A stretch of 64,000 nt of DNA from Petrosia ficiformis (taxonomy: Eukaryota; Porifera; Demospongiae; Haplosclerida; Petrosiidae): assembly GCA_947044365.1 (NCBI GenBank), contig OX345636.1:23531466-23595465 (forward strand). Reading direction: 5' to 3'. The first letter of the stretch is position 1. Every line of letters begins with the position of its first letter. This document shows positions 44,501 to 57,939 of the stretch, piece by piece. The notes under the pieces were generated by a model. The model was not told the DNA's origin, ran no database searches, and saw only the letters and a program-made list of their open reading frames with translations. The position numbers were made by a program, and so were the translations under genes.

Positions 44501-44910
44501 ATCCATTTGATGTTATGAAAGTATTAGGTGATTACATATATCCAGGAGTTGACCTGCCTTTTCAAGCAAGTACAAGTAGCTATGGGTTTGTGTTGGACAA
44601 AGTGATGAACTGTTACGGAGCTGGTGAAGGACAAAGTGAAGCAATGAAACTTTATACACTCTTGAATGCTGGGGTTCTTGGTGGTAGCAGGCATGCTGTT
44701 TTAGCAACACTGAGTCTTATTAACCAGTATTTGAAGAAGTCTCGTTCATCTTTAAATTGCAACATGCCTGCTTTAGCTATAGTCCTTCACAAATACTTTT
44801 TTGAAAAAACGTTTTTCGGTTACCCTTGGAACAATGCTTTTGCTGTTGAATATGCTGGTTCTCCTGGAGTTGCTGTCATGCACAAGAGTGGACATTTGAT
44901 TTTTCCTTAA
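41541..44910 (+). CDS. Gene B: signal-anchored SDR-like/glycosyltransferase fusion
   Basis: Exons are 41541-41622, 42662-42745 and 43286-44910 (596 aa). Residues 8-25 form a signal anchor after MKRRKAIR. A linker reaches about 100. Residues 104-340 are a divergent SDR domain with IGASSFIG (108-115) and VYGPWKYG (271-278). The expected YxxxK is replaced by KAWMK (244-248). From about 350 a GT-A-like domain follows: RTWFLSARKHRLHMIIFHD, VLMTDIRDIELGHNPF with an acidic DxxD (452-455) in the DxD position, and LNAGVLGG (515-522), a common glycosyltransferase motif. It is probably a type II Golgi protein that modifies glycans. The SDR part may be structural or regulatory. Divergent from gene A with which it shares domain ancestry. 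Families named by motif only. Confidence 0.75.
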
Positions 44911-45649
44911 TACAATCAATTGTCATGTAAATTATAAATGCTCAGAGGTAGCGGAGATTGCGCATCTGTCACTGTGTTGTCATTGGAATTGAAAAATCAC
45001 AGAACGAAACATCATTGTTTAAACTTCCATGATGTGTGCAGTGATGTGTGTGCAATCTCCCCTTTAATGCTAGTTTTATAATGTTATACAGGATGCTCAG
45101 AAAGGAACACAATGTAAAATTTTATTAGGTCTCTGTGATCAAAGTACTCTAGGTATACCAATGTGGAAGTTGTCCAAAAAGCCTGCAAAGTGGGTGGCAA
45201 TGGCAGACTGACTTGCCTCAGGGTCATAATTCTGAGGCTATCAAATTAACTTTTCTGAATTTATTATGAATGTTGCGAATTTGTGAGTTGGTACCTGACC
45301 GCATTAATTAAATATAATACGGCCACAAATAGGCGTAGCTAGCTGGTGGTGAACAGATTATATTTTTTTTCTCAGAGGGATATAACTCCATTTTCTAGTG
45401 TTTCCAAAATTAGTGATAGTGATTTTCGTAAGTTTGTACAATATGTATGTTGTATCATTCACACACCCAGTTTTTTGCTGCCAAACACATGTTTTGTAGT
45501 GTAATAGAGTTTGTTGATAAGTCATGAAAATGATAATAAATGGTGGTTTGCTTAGACGTATTAGATATCATTATGCATTCTTTTATTATTGGCAGTCATC
45601 GACAGCTTATAGCTGGATATTGAGCAACATACATGTACATGTATTTTAG
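44911..45649. other. 3' flank of gene B, no feature recognised
   Basis: Includes the gene B 3' UTR region. No other coding or repeat structure was resolved. Confidence 0.35.
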
Positions 45650-45679
45650 ATCACTTCCATTCAAACATTCATTTGAATA

Positions 45680-45687
45680 GAATTATA

Positions 45688-45734
<47 letters not shown>

Positions 45735-45772
45735 TATATATATATATATATATATATAATTATAATATATAT
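45680..45772. repeat. (TA)n microsatellite
   Basis: Nearly continuous TA dinucleotides with a few attata and ataatta breaks. Confidence 0.9.
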
Positions 45773-45874
45773 ATCAGTATAAATAATTGAAGCTTTTCCA
45801 TTTCAAACATGTATTTATGTCATATTTATAATGTATTGATGCACTTAAGTGGTGTTAGGTGTATGAGATATCAG

Positions 45875-46414
45875 CTTTTTATGGCCCGTAGGGCCATCCC
45901 TATAATTGCTTTCCACGGGGTTTAATGTATATATAATTATATATAATTATATATATATTATATTCTTGTGTCACTTGCGCGACTATGCGTTGTATACGTA
46001 GTTAAGGAAGTTGCGTCATTCCCGGGGGCTCGGTCAATTAATGGGCGTGGCGCGTAAAAGAACGCGCGTTTGAGCTACAGACCAGCCAGGAAGATTCAGA
46101 AAGGATGTAAAACTGCTAATAACTGTTGTATATAGCAGAGAAACAGTATAGATATTATGCAAGAATCTTTAACAAGTAAGTATGATAAGTTGTTGAGTTT
46201 CAGACACGAGGAAGTCATCATTTAGAACCTTGAAGGAGTACCTCAGTCAGTTCATCAGACATCTGTGTATTTAGACTGCAATTAGGCTTACACTTACGTC
46301 TTCAGGCCCCAGGAGTACACAGAAAGGTAGAGACACTAGTGCCATCAGCAATGCTTAATACATAGTCATCACAAAGCAAATATAGGGATGTTTTTTTCTC
46401 TATATACACTTGTT
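45875..46414 (+). repeat. MITE family B, best full copy (about 540 bp)
   Basis: It starts with the perfect hairpin atggcccgtagggccat followed by ccctataattgctttc. It contains an internal TA microsatellite and the core gtcattcccgggggctcggt. It ends aagcaaatatagggatg plus a T-rich tail. The ends share catccctat-n-attgcttt in inverted orientation. Related copies lie at 47826, 54309, 57511 and 58150, with fragments at 38660, 53390 and 56365. Confidence 0.8.
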
Positions 46415-46680
46415 TAAATTGGTGACTAAGTTATTTTAATAACTACTAATATTGACTGTACCAATTACTAGCCATCTAATATCACAAATTACTACCTAAA
46501 CTGTTACATTACCCATCCCTATGTACCATATCCTGATATTTCTGGCAGCAATATGGTTTTGAACATATTTTTCCTTGCCCAAGACTTTATGCTTAAATGT
46601 TTAAATTGATCTTAGAGTGATTGTATACACAATGTACATGATTTTCTTCATCCTTGTGTGATGTGTGATAACTACAGATA

Positions 46681-49600
46681 ATGGCAACTGGCTCTCGGAA
46701 CAGTAGTAGTCAGTGGGACAATCCTTATGGACAAGAGGAAACTCCTGCTGAATTGAAGAAGATGAAAAGGAAAGAAGCAAAAGAGAAAGAAGCAAAAGAG
46801 AAAGAAGCAAAGGAGAGAGAGAAAAGGGAAGCAAAGGAGAGAGAGAGGGAAGCAAAGAAGAGAGAGAGAGAAGCAAGGGAAAGAGAGAAGGAGGCAAGGA
46901 GAAAGGAAGCAAAGGAAAAAGAAACAAAAAAGAAGGAAGCAAATAAGAAACTTAAGCAAAAACATGGTGAAGGCAATAGTAGTGATAACCACGGTCAAGG
47001 ACAACCACATAATCCAGACACAACAGATCGCTTAAGTAATCCTAATATTCCTGTCGATTTAGATACAACATGGGCTGAGTTTACCGGAGAAGGAAGGACG
47101 TCAAGTGCTCTCTCTGATTCTCCTTTGTCACCTTCATCCACTCAAAAAATGGAAAGTGTTTTAGTGATGCCAAATAAGGTACATATAATTGTATCATTAA
47201 TTGGTGGATACTTGTACATGTACCTGTACTTAATGAATAAATGTGCTTGATGTGCTATGGGACATTGTGTTTTTTGTTGCGTAATATATTGTTTAAAAAT
47301 ATTTCCATGATCAGGAAAAATGCAGTTTTAATAGTGCAATGCTTTTTGTGTTGTACTATATACTACAGTATTGTGAGAATTGGATTTTTTGTGGTTATTA
47401 GTGGCTGTGTACCATAATTGAATTTTCATGATACATGTATCTATGGCATATACATGTTCACACACAAAATGTATTTACAATGTACATGTGTTTACATAAG
47501 AACAAGACTGCAATATACTATTAATGTAGGTGTGGACAGTGTTAGTATAATGGCTTGTTCACTGTGAAGAGCTTTGGTCATGCCACTAATCCAACAACCC
47601 TACATAAATATAACTAGAGTAAAACCAAAACAAAGTAGCTATGGTAATAGGTAGGGTTGTTGTATATACATGTATATATAACCATATGCAGTCCAAATAA
47701 ATAAGTGTGAAATTCTTCAAACTTCAAACTGCTTGTTATACACAGGAGAAGGTTTACATTAACTTACATACACATACATGTACTTTTATATGTACATGCA
47801 CTTAACAAAAGTATTTCAAAACCTATTTTGATGGCCCACAAGTCCATCCCTATGATGCTTTTTGTTGGGGTTATTAATTACACAATGTGTATATATGTGT
47901 TGTGTACTTAAGAAGCTATTTTGGGGCTCGGTCAATTAATATTGGGCATGGCATATGCAACTTGTACAAGTTTACATTGATATCAGCAGAGCAACATTAT
48001 AAGAATACAAGAATCTAACAAGTACATGTAAAAAAAACACAAAACAATGTTGACTTTCTGATATTAGGAAGTCATCAGCAGTGATAAGTTAGAACCTTGA
48101 AGGTTTACTTCAGTTTCATCAATCTGTGTACTTAGACTGGTGTTACTGCCATCAGCAATCAATGATAGTCACCAAAAAGCAATCATAGGAATACTTTTTC
48201 CAGTACTTTGTTTGGATAATTATTGCAGATCAGAAATTATTAAATATTAAGAAGTACGTTTGTGTATTTCAAATATACATACTTATTTGAAACTCATCAT
48301 AGTAAAAAGCATACGTGTATGCACATGCTATGATACATGTACAATTGTACATAGGATATAGATGTATATGTATATGTATATACTATATACATTTACAATT
48401 TTACACATACTTCTTTTGTGTACTGCTTTCAGGAAGTATTTCTAATTCTTCCTGAAATTCCTGGTGGTATATCGCAGGATGACACAGAATCTGATCATTT
48501 ATCTTCAGATCATGAGATGAAACAACAGTTAGAAAAAGAAAAAGAAAGTTACCATCCTTCTACCAGTTCACATCTACAAACTCAAAAAGTGGATAAAGGG
48601 GATACCAGTCTCGAATTTAGCTTAGTAAATGAAAAAGCCAAGCTTGTAGCTGAGAAGTTAGAACTTGAAACTCAGCATATGGCTTTAAAAGAAGAGAATG
48701 ATGTGCTGAAGAATAAAGTAGAGAACTTTACGAAACAGAATAAATATTTAAGTCTGGAGCTTAGTCAAACAAAGAATGAATTACAATACACAAAGGAGAG
48801 CATGGAGAAAGAAAAGCAAGATGCATTAAATGCACTTTCATTAGTAGAAACAGAGAAGGTTGCACTTGTCACAAAGCTTCAGCTTGATCTTCAAACTGCT
48901 GAAGCTGTAAAAATAGAGCTTCAAAATGACAAAGAGTATTGGTTAAGATCTCAGTCTTCTAAAGAAGTGCAATTGAAAGAGAAACTGGCTTCTGTTCAAG
49001 ACGAGTTGACTATAGCCACAGCTACCAAAGCAGCTATAGAAAAACAGTATATTCGTGTTCATGCTCAATATGAAGAACAACAGAAGAGAGTTGATCAATT
49101 GCAAACAGACTTATCTACAGCACAAGAGGGAATGAAACAAAGAGATATAACCATCGGAGAACTGAACGGGAGAATAAAAGAGCGAACTGAAACTACAAAC
49201 ATTCAACTCCAGGGAGATAAAATCTCTTTGAAAGAGAAGGAGGAGGAGATTCAACATCTTCAGCACAAAAACCAAGTACTTAAAGAAGACATGAAAAAGA
49301 GAGATGAAGAGCTTTTGAATGCAATGGTAGATTACGAGGAAATGAAAAAAGACTTTGAGAGAATTTCAAAGGAACTGGAGGAGAAGGCAAATGAGATTGA
49401 TAATCATGCAACTGAACTAGTTGTTGTCAAAGAGCAAACAGAAAGAAAATGTAAAGAAGTCTTCGAGAAAGACAAGATGGAATTCCAAAGGAAATTGCAC
49501 CAAGAGCAAGATGAAATGAATGACATAGCAACAGAACGCATTGCAAATTTAGAAAGGGATTTGGAACAGAAGGAAGAGATAATCAGACGACAAGTTCTGG

Positions 49601-52600
49601 AGCTGGAGCGAAAAGAACAGATGCAGGGTAGTCATTTTAGATATGAGGGTGAAGAAGGAGAACAATTTCATGTAAGTAAATCCTCAAATCCTATTAGAGA
49701 TGTGCAATACAGGTATAGAATAGTATTGTGTATCGCTGCCAAACATATCACGATATATATATATATATATATATTATCACACAGATACTGGGAAATATTA
49801 CGAGTTGGATACAGCATTACCACGAGTCCGAAGGATGAGTAGCACGCTGTATCCAACGAGTAATATTTCCCGGGTATCTGTACGATAATAAATTTATCAA
49901 ATCATGCTTGTTTTTGCTTAGCACTACTTTATTATTCAAACTATCATGATAAAGATGGTCATCTTGAAGCATTTACAAGTTAAATTCCAAACCAGTAGCT
50001 ATCTCGGGCAACCTCCAACCCGAAAAGAGACTTTCAGATTTGAAGATATAATAACCTCTCTAATTTTGCATTTTACAATACTCAGCCTTGAACATTTTGG
50101 AGGTTGGGCATTAGAGGAACTCTGCAGGTTTTTTTTATAGAGCGATTGATTTGGAAACAAATTAATAGTAAGAACCATAAATAAATTTCTCATTTACAGA
50201 TACAATCAACTGGTGGTGCTGGAGCCTCACCTCATACTAGTTTGTCAGAGGAGGGTAAGAAACTAGCTGATCTTTATCAACAGGTGGCAGCTAAAGATGA
50301 TAAGATAGCAGATCTTGAGAAGCAGTTGCATGTCATGACCATGGAATCAACTTCTTTACAGGAGACCAAGAAGCAGCTTGAGCAGATGATGCAAAGAGGA
50401 GAAGGGAGTGTACAACAGAGCACAGTGACTCCAGATCACATGGCTCTTATAGCACAAATGGATGAGTACGACAAGGCATTGCAAGATATTGAAGCCGAGA
50501 AACGTGCAATGAAGAGTTTTGAAGCCAAAAATATTGAATTAATGATGGAGGTAGATAGACTCAAGCAAGAGCTTTTGCAGTTTAAAAAAGATGCTCATAG
50601 TAGGACAGGAGTATCAGGAGTACTGACCAGACCAAACACATCTGAAGAAGCCGTCATTTATTCTTACAATTCCTTAGTTGGAAACAGTGACTTGGTAAAA
50701 GAACAGGAAGAAGCTAAAAAACCCATGGGCATTGTTAACGAAGAAGACAAATTACAGCAAATTACAGCAGAGTATGAAGATTTGTTGAAATATACCAAAG
50801 GTATCAGCCAGGCTTTGAAAGAAAGAGAAGAACATATTAATAAACAAAGTACAAGGATTGCTCAGCTTAGAAAAGAAGCAGAGGTTAGTAATTTTTTGTT
50901 ATTTGAATGAAAGCACTAGTATGAAAAGATGGTTATTGTGTGTGTTTGTACAGTGTATGTAGTGCTGTGCCACAATCATTAATTTTGTGAAATACATCAA
51001 AATTTTAGTAGTCCAACATAATTCTGACTTGCACTGCTACATGTGACCTAATTTTCAAAAAGGGAAAATAATTTTGATCGCAAAAACAAAATGTTGGAGA
51101 GTGTATGTAAATATACAGATCCTGTCTTTTACTATTCGGGTTTCCGTTCACAATAACGGTTGGGTACCTGGAAAATTGCTGTAAAACATTCATGACTTGT
51201 TTGCACTAAAATGTACAGTATTACATCACCCTTTTGGTGTAATGAACTGCAATAGATGTTTATACTGGTGTGTGTACAGATTGTTCTGCACTCTACAAGC
51301 CAAAAAAGCTGGTAACATGGAGCTAGACACATATTAACTGCCATTTTATTGCAATTTGGATTGAGATACATATTGTTAAGAACAGTTTAGAATGATGGTG
51401 TTCTTATACATGTAGGAGCTGACAAATCATGAATGTTGATGTGAACATGTACACTTTACAGTGTATGTGTTATGTTATTATGCTTCTTTAAATAATCATG
51501 TTTCTTTTCTTGTTTCGTTTTTTCAATAGAATGAAGTATCTGAAATCACTCAAAACAATAAAGAATTACAGAGATCGATTCAGGAGTTGGAATTAACTCT
51601 TGAGAGTAAGAACAAGGAAATCGAAGAGATAAGATCTGCACTTGACAAAAAGCACCAGAGCCTTGTGGTAGCTAATGATCAGTTGAAAGAGGTAAATTGA
51701 TCATTTGTTATTTACACATAAAATAGTTCCTGAACAAAAGCTAAAACTTGAATGCAAATAATATTTCTTTTATGTTATTTCTAGTTCTGCAAGAAAGGTT
51801 TTGGTGTACTGTTGTACACTACTAACAGTTGTTTTTAAGGATGCTTTCATTGTTTGCCCCAGAGGGCGTCTAGGTGTCTCCTGATGCCTTAGTACTTACC
51901 TGAGATACCTAAAGTTGGTAAAAGTTAGGTAAAAAGAGGACTTGTCCCTCCATAATAAGTATAATTTCAAATTTTCACGTACGGATAATTAATATGGTTC
52001 ACACATGTTTTAACGTGGGTAGCTATTGCTGACTCTCCTTATTGTCTGGGGCTAAGATTCAGAAAATTCAGTGATATTGAAGTTGGGGAACCTGTCCCCA
52101 AGATGAAGAAGCACTTTCAGGCTCACTGGAAATGCAATTTTCCTTAGCTGCAGTAGAACATGGTTGTGTATTTCATATTAATGAACTCCCTAATGAATGA
52201 AGATCAGACACCCAATGATGTGAACATGGGGCTAATGCTGGCTGCTTTTACATGATTACTGGATATTTGAGTAGAAAATAGTTTGCCATCGGTAGTGTAA
52301 AATTAAAACGAACATGTATTCATGTGTATACAATCATTTTTTATCATGAAACAGGGATTTAGAGAGCCCTGTAATTAAAATATAATTTAATAAACTGCTA
52401 GTATGACTAATTATTGTATTGTGTGTTTTGAGATATAGACTTGTATCTGTCTAGTCACATAAATACACCCATTGTTTACAATATAATTGCATTGTGGAAT
52501 AGCTATAAGTTAAATACATATACAACACTATACAATAGTTACACATACATGTATGTGTAACTATTTTATTTACTACTACCAATGTTGTTAAGTAGCAGTG

Positions 52601-55600
52601 TTTTATAGATTTGTGAGAATGCATTGTCTTCGGAAAATGAAGTGGAAGCACAGGTAATTTAAGATTATGAGCAGTAATTTTGTAGTTAGCTAGTTTAAAT
52701 ATTCAATGGCTTCATTTTCCCCTCATGGATGTTGTATAGAGAATTAATAATTTTTTTATGGTAAAAATTATAAAGATGATCTTCTGATTGGCAGGAACAA
52801 AGGAAGGCTGCATTTGTAAATATATAATAATACTGTTATTAGTTGTCCTGCAAAGTGCTGGTTGTTACACTTATGTCTATACATTTTGTTATGTAATCTT
52901 CCCCTTTCATAGCATGAAGTATCTCATGGATTACAAGTAAAGATTCAGGAACAAGAAGAGGTAGAAAAAAGCTATATAATTATAATAATAATTGATGAGA
53001 TGCCAAATTTGAGATTTACAACCTTGCAGATGCCACCAAATTCAAACATCATGTGTTATATGTTTGGGTATTACCAGGAGCTTATGAGCGGTGCAAAGGA
53101 GCGTCTAACTGCACTAACTATCTGTTATCAAATCATACTTTAAACAAAACTTCAAATATGGTCAATAGGCCAGGTTTAAACCAAGCCAAGAAGTAACTCA
53201 AGAAGAAAGCTTGAATACAAGGCGGTTTCAAATCCTGCATCATGCGCTTATTTCATTAGAGACATTGCTTTTGCTGGTATTACAAAAGTACATACATGCT
53301 GAGGAAAACTGGTATTATATAGGAGACAATACCAAGCACAGTTACTTTTTATGGTCATCACTATGATTGATTTCCTACATACACGTGAATGTGTATATGT
53401 GCTTTTACATAGTTAAAGAAGTTACGTCATTCTGGTGTGCTTAGTGAATTAATTGATGTGTGGCGGCATGAATCAACATACTCTTTAGCTGCATTGTAGT
53501 GTACAGAGGAGGCTCATTGTAGCTTATCTCAGATCTACATTTCTGTTTATCTCTTCCTTTTTTAGCTAGGTCATTCATGTGTGTGTTTAGTAGTTGTTAG
53601 TGATGTACTGACCAAGACTAATTTCCCAAGGGTGGTATAAGTAAACCCATAAGCCTACATATACCTCTAGTTAGGAGATATCTGACTTATTCATGTACCA
53701 AGGCAAAAGGAAGCCCTTACAAGTGGTGACATGGAGGAGACAAACTAAAAATGAATACTTAAATTACATGTATTTGTAGCTCTGAAATATTCAAAGAAGT
53801 TTTCCAAAATGCAACTAACTTCTATTTCCATGTATGCACTAGGAGCTCCAAATGGCTAAGGAACATTTACAGAAGGTATATCTTGAAAATAGTCAGATTG
53901 CTAATGATAAAAAACGAGTGATAGATGATCTTAGACAGCAACTTGAAGTTGCTCAACTTGAGGTTAGTTTGTTTGTTGTCATTTCACCTAAATGGAGTAC
54001 AGTACTCATGACCAGTTGTTAATGTAATGCTGTAGATTACCTCTATTATGCTTTTGTAGTTGAAAGATTTGTCAATCTTACAAGAAGAACTTGAGAATGA
54101 AAAAACAAAGGTGAATAATGTCCACTATTTTACTGATTTCAGATATACATGTACATGTGCTGCATAAATTAGTCGTATTACTAGCCCCTTGCAGAACAAC
54201 TAAGCAGAAGGTTGTGGAATATTGAATTGTTCAGCAGGAAGTTAGAAGAGTTATTTGCATCTCAAAATGTCAAAGAATTTGTTATAAAAAAAAAACAAAT
54301 ACTAACCAAACAAGAGTATATAGAGAAAAAAACATCCCTATGATTGCTTTAAAACTTTAAGTATCCCTATGACTGCTTTGTGGTGTCCAGCATTCAGTAA
54401 TTATGGCTGACTTTATCATGTCTGAAGCACAACAGCCTACTATAGTTATTATCTCAATTATCTACTCTCCTGACCTTTTAAAGACCTTCTAGAACTTTAG
54501 AAATATATTTCAGGAAGAATAGCCAGCTATTAGTTCCAGTTTCTACATAAGCTAGTAAAACTACAGCTTTCTTTCTGCTCTGTACTAATCATTACTTCTT
54601 TAGAGCTTGAGTGCGCGTTCTATTACGTGCCACGCCCATTAATTGACCGAGCCCCCCGGGAATGACGTAACTTGCTTAACTACGTATATAACACATACTT
54701 GCGTAGGTGACACAAGAATATATATATATATATATATATATATAAACATATACATCGAACCCGTGGGAAAGCAATCATAAGGATGGCCCTATGGGCCATA
54801 AAAATAGGAGAATTTCTGAAATGGCATAAAAGGTTTGAATTAATAGCAGTATTCTCTGACAGTCAGTGCAATGACTCTGCTGAAGCTGAAGCATCAAAAC
54901 ATTGAAGCATTGATACTTGCACACAAGCTACTGAAAACATACACTCGTGTAAATCTGGGTGTGACTACAGCGACCACTTTTAGTTATAGTTATAGTATGC
55001 CTGGATTTTCAAACTTTTAGTTTAGTTATAATTTAATTAACTAAAATAAATAATATTAGGCTTCCTAAAAGGGTTTTAGTTTTAGTTAACTAACTAAAAG
55101 TGTCCATTATTGCCCAATTTTCATTTTACATGTAATTAGTAATAGTTATTGCAGTAGACTTGTAATTTAGTTACAGTTTAATTAACTAAAAGTCACAATG
55201 CCTTACTAAAAGGGGTTTTAGTTATAATTAAACATGTACATGTAGGTGTCGTAAATGGAACTCATCACTAGCAAGTTAGCAACTTTCTGAACTGCTACAA
55301 ATTACGCTTGAAGTAGCAGTTCACTAGGCCCATAGCCAGGGGTAGTCGAACTGAATCAAACATGAATTTGTGTTTAAATAATTGGTGTTAGTAACATTAA
55401 AATGAAAGTAGAGCTGGGTCATATTGATAGTTGATATGATATACTGATATATTGGTAAAACACATGTTTTGTGAAATGGTCACGCCCACCAATGCATTTA
55501 CAGTATCACAGACTGTACTAGCAAACTAATTAATTTATATCACACTCTGTTATATTTTTCTATTCTTATTAGGACACAAAGTTGCAGCAGAAGTTGGAGT

Positions 55601-57894
55601 CTTTACAAAGTGAACTACATCTTGAGAAAGCACAGGTACATGTTTGTATGGTTTTTTGCATGAATTTTCAAATTGAATTTACATACACTGGTACAGTATA
55701 TCTTATTGAAATGTTGATGTCCAGTTATATCCCAAAGGGCTATCTGAATGAATGCTTGTTTCATGCTTCTATTTTTGTTTACGAATCTGCTTGCGTCACT
55801 TATATGTGTACTTTTCATTCTGGGGATTGGTCAATTATTGCCGAAGATTTTGCAGAGGAGCCAATAGTGCTGATAAATAATAAGTTGTTGCATTTTAGAC
55901 ACTTGAGAGAACTCAACAAAGAATCACTACAAAGCAAACACTTTTCTCCATAATTACCCTCGCCGCGAAACGCAGGCGGAAGGGTACGGTTGCAAACATT
56001 GACGGCTCAAACGAGCTACTGGCAGAATTAAAATTATACAAGGATCAAAAATAACAACAGGCTTTTGATAAAACCTTTTGGTTACAAAGTTTTGACAATT
56101 TATATCACTCACGGTTACTGTTCCAGACTTGAGAAGACTCTTAGGGACATCTACACACATCTAAACATAAATGCTACTGTATCATGACTATCGCTAGCAA
56201 AGCACTGCATCAAATCAAACACAATTGAAGTAGTCCTGGCTACAAAGCTGTGGATTGTTTTGAGCGCTCCACAGGGTACCTTTCTTTCTTTTTCGAGATA
56301 AAACAGACTAAAATGTAAGACTATATTTATATCATAGAGATAAAATGCATGTATTTTTTATGTGCTTTTTATGGCTTGTAGGGCCATCCCTATGATTGCT
56401 TTCCCACGGGTTCGATGTATGTTTATATATACATATTCTTGTGCATTCACTCAGTCCTTCAGTCACTGTTTTACTTCAGTTGATAGCAGAATTTCCGTCC
56501 TTGACTTTTGTTACTTTATATATACCTTTTGTATGCATTAAACAATCTGAAGTTAACCTTTTCATGAATATAAGACTCAGACCCATACAAATGAGCAATG
56601 ATATAAACATAACACACACTGATGATAATTATTATGATTTTTTTGAGTGTTATGTTTATAAAATGATTATGTTTGTTTTACATGTAATATTACTTTGCCG
56701 CGTAGGCGAGGGTCCCATCACAACAGCGCTTGTTATATCTTTTTTCAATACAGAATTCATTTTGTTGTTTGTATTACTAGGCTCAGCTATACAAAGAGGA
56801 CTTTCTTAATGAGAGATCAGACAGAACAAAAGCTCATGAGGAGTATACAGAAAGTATCATTCAGTACAAAGCCATAATAAAACAACTCAAAGATGAATTG
56901 GGAAAGTATGCATCCACTATAACACAACTGGAAGAGCTACAAAAATCTCTTCGGGAAAATGAAGATGTAAAGAAGAATTGGGATGAAGAGAGAGCAGCTA
57001 CTGATCAACAGCTAAGGGCATACAAGAGACAAGTAGATGATTTGAGGAGACAATTGACTGAAGAGAAGAAGAAGCAAAAGAAACTACAGGAATCATTGGA
57101 CAACAAGACTGGAGTTGAAGAGAAGATCACTGAATATGATGCCAAAGTTAGTACATGTGTGAAGGTTACTATTCACTTTTGATGGGCATACATGTACATG
57201 TACATATAAGTCATTCATCTATTTTTAAAAGGGTTAAACTGCTTAAGGAAGTGTAAGCACCAGTCTTAGCGTTTATCATCTTGAAATGTAACACCTGTAG
57301 TATCTGTATGATTGTTTTTAGTGTGGTGACTCTCTGAAATTGAACAGCCTATTACAGTTATTTGTTTTTCAACTTTTTGTACTTTGTGATGTATTTTCTG
57401 CTGTTAGTTGCAGTTTTCACAAACTACTTTCTTACAGTACGTGTATTACAATGAATTTAACTTCCATGTATATTTAAATTAACAGAGTACTATTGCTACG
57501 TTATTACAGGAACAAGTGTATATAGAGAAAAAAACATCCCTATGATTGCTTTACAAATTTAAGTGAAGATATGACTGCTTTGTGGTGTGCAGAATTCAGT
57601 AATCATGGCTGACTTTATCAAGCATGAAAGACAACAGCTTATTATAGTTATTATTTTGATTATCTACTCTCCTGACCTTTCAAAGGACCTTGTAGAACTT
57701 TAGGAATATATTTCAGGCAGAATAGCTAGCTATTAGTTCCAGTTTCTACGTAAGTTCAACAGCTTTCTTTCTGCTGGTGTGTAGAGCTTGATCGCGCGTT
57801 CGTTTACGCACCACGCCCATTAATTGACCGAGCCCCCGGGAATGACGCAACTTCCTTAACTACGTATACAACGCATAGTCGCGCAAGTGACACA

Positions 57895-57939
<45 letters not shown>

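Noticed and set aside
45875..46414. tRNA-derived SINE interpretation of family B (gggttcgatg resembles a B box)
   Set aside because: No paired A box or tRNA-like fold was found; inverted subterminal repeats fit a MITE better.
46601..47010. Leucine/serine-rich frames on the minus strand
   Set aside because: They are antisense shadows of the Lys/Glu-rich first exon of gene C.
48418..49842. Gene C exon 2 read through to 49842
   Set aside because: After the GTAAGT donor at 49672 the frame runs into a TA microsatellite and foldback element; splicing to 50200 is better.
55582..55953. 123-aa frame continuing gene C exon 9
   Set aside because: It is intron readthrough; a canonical donor at 55636 restores the phase-0 exon chain.
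56396..56809. 137-aa hydrophobic frame
   Set aside because: It spans a MITE fragment and the start of gene C exon 10 in another frame; no conserved motif.
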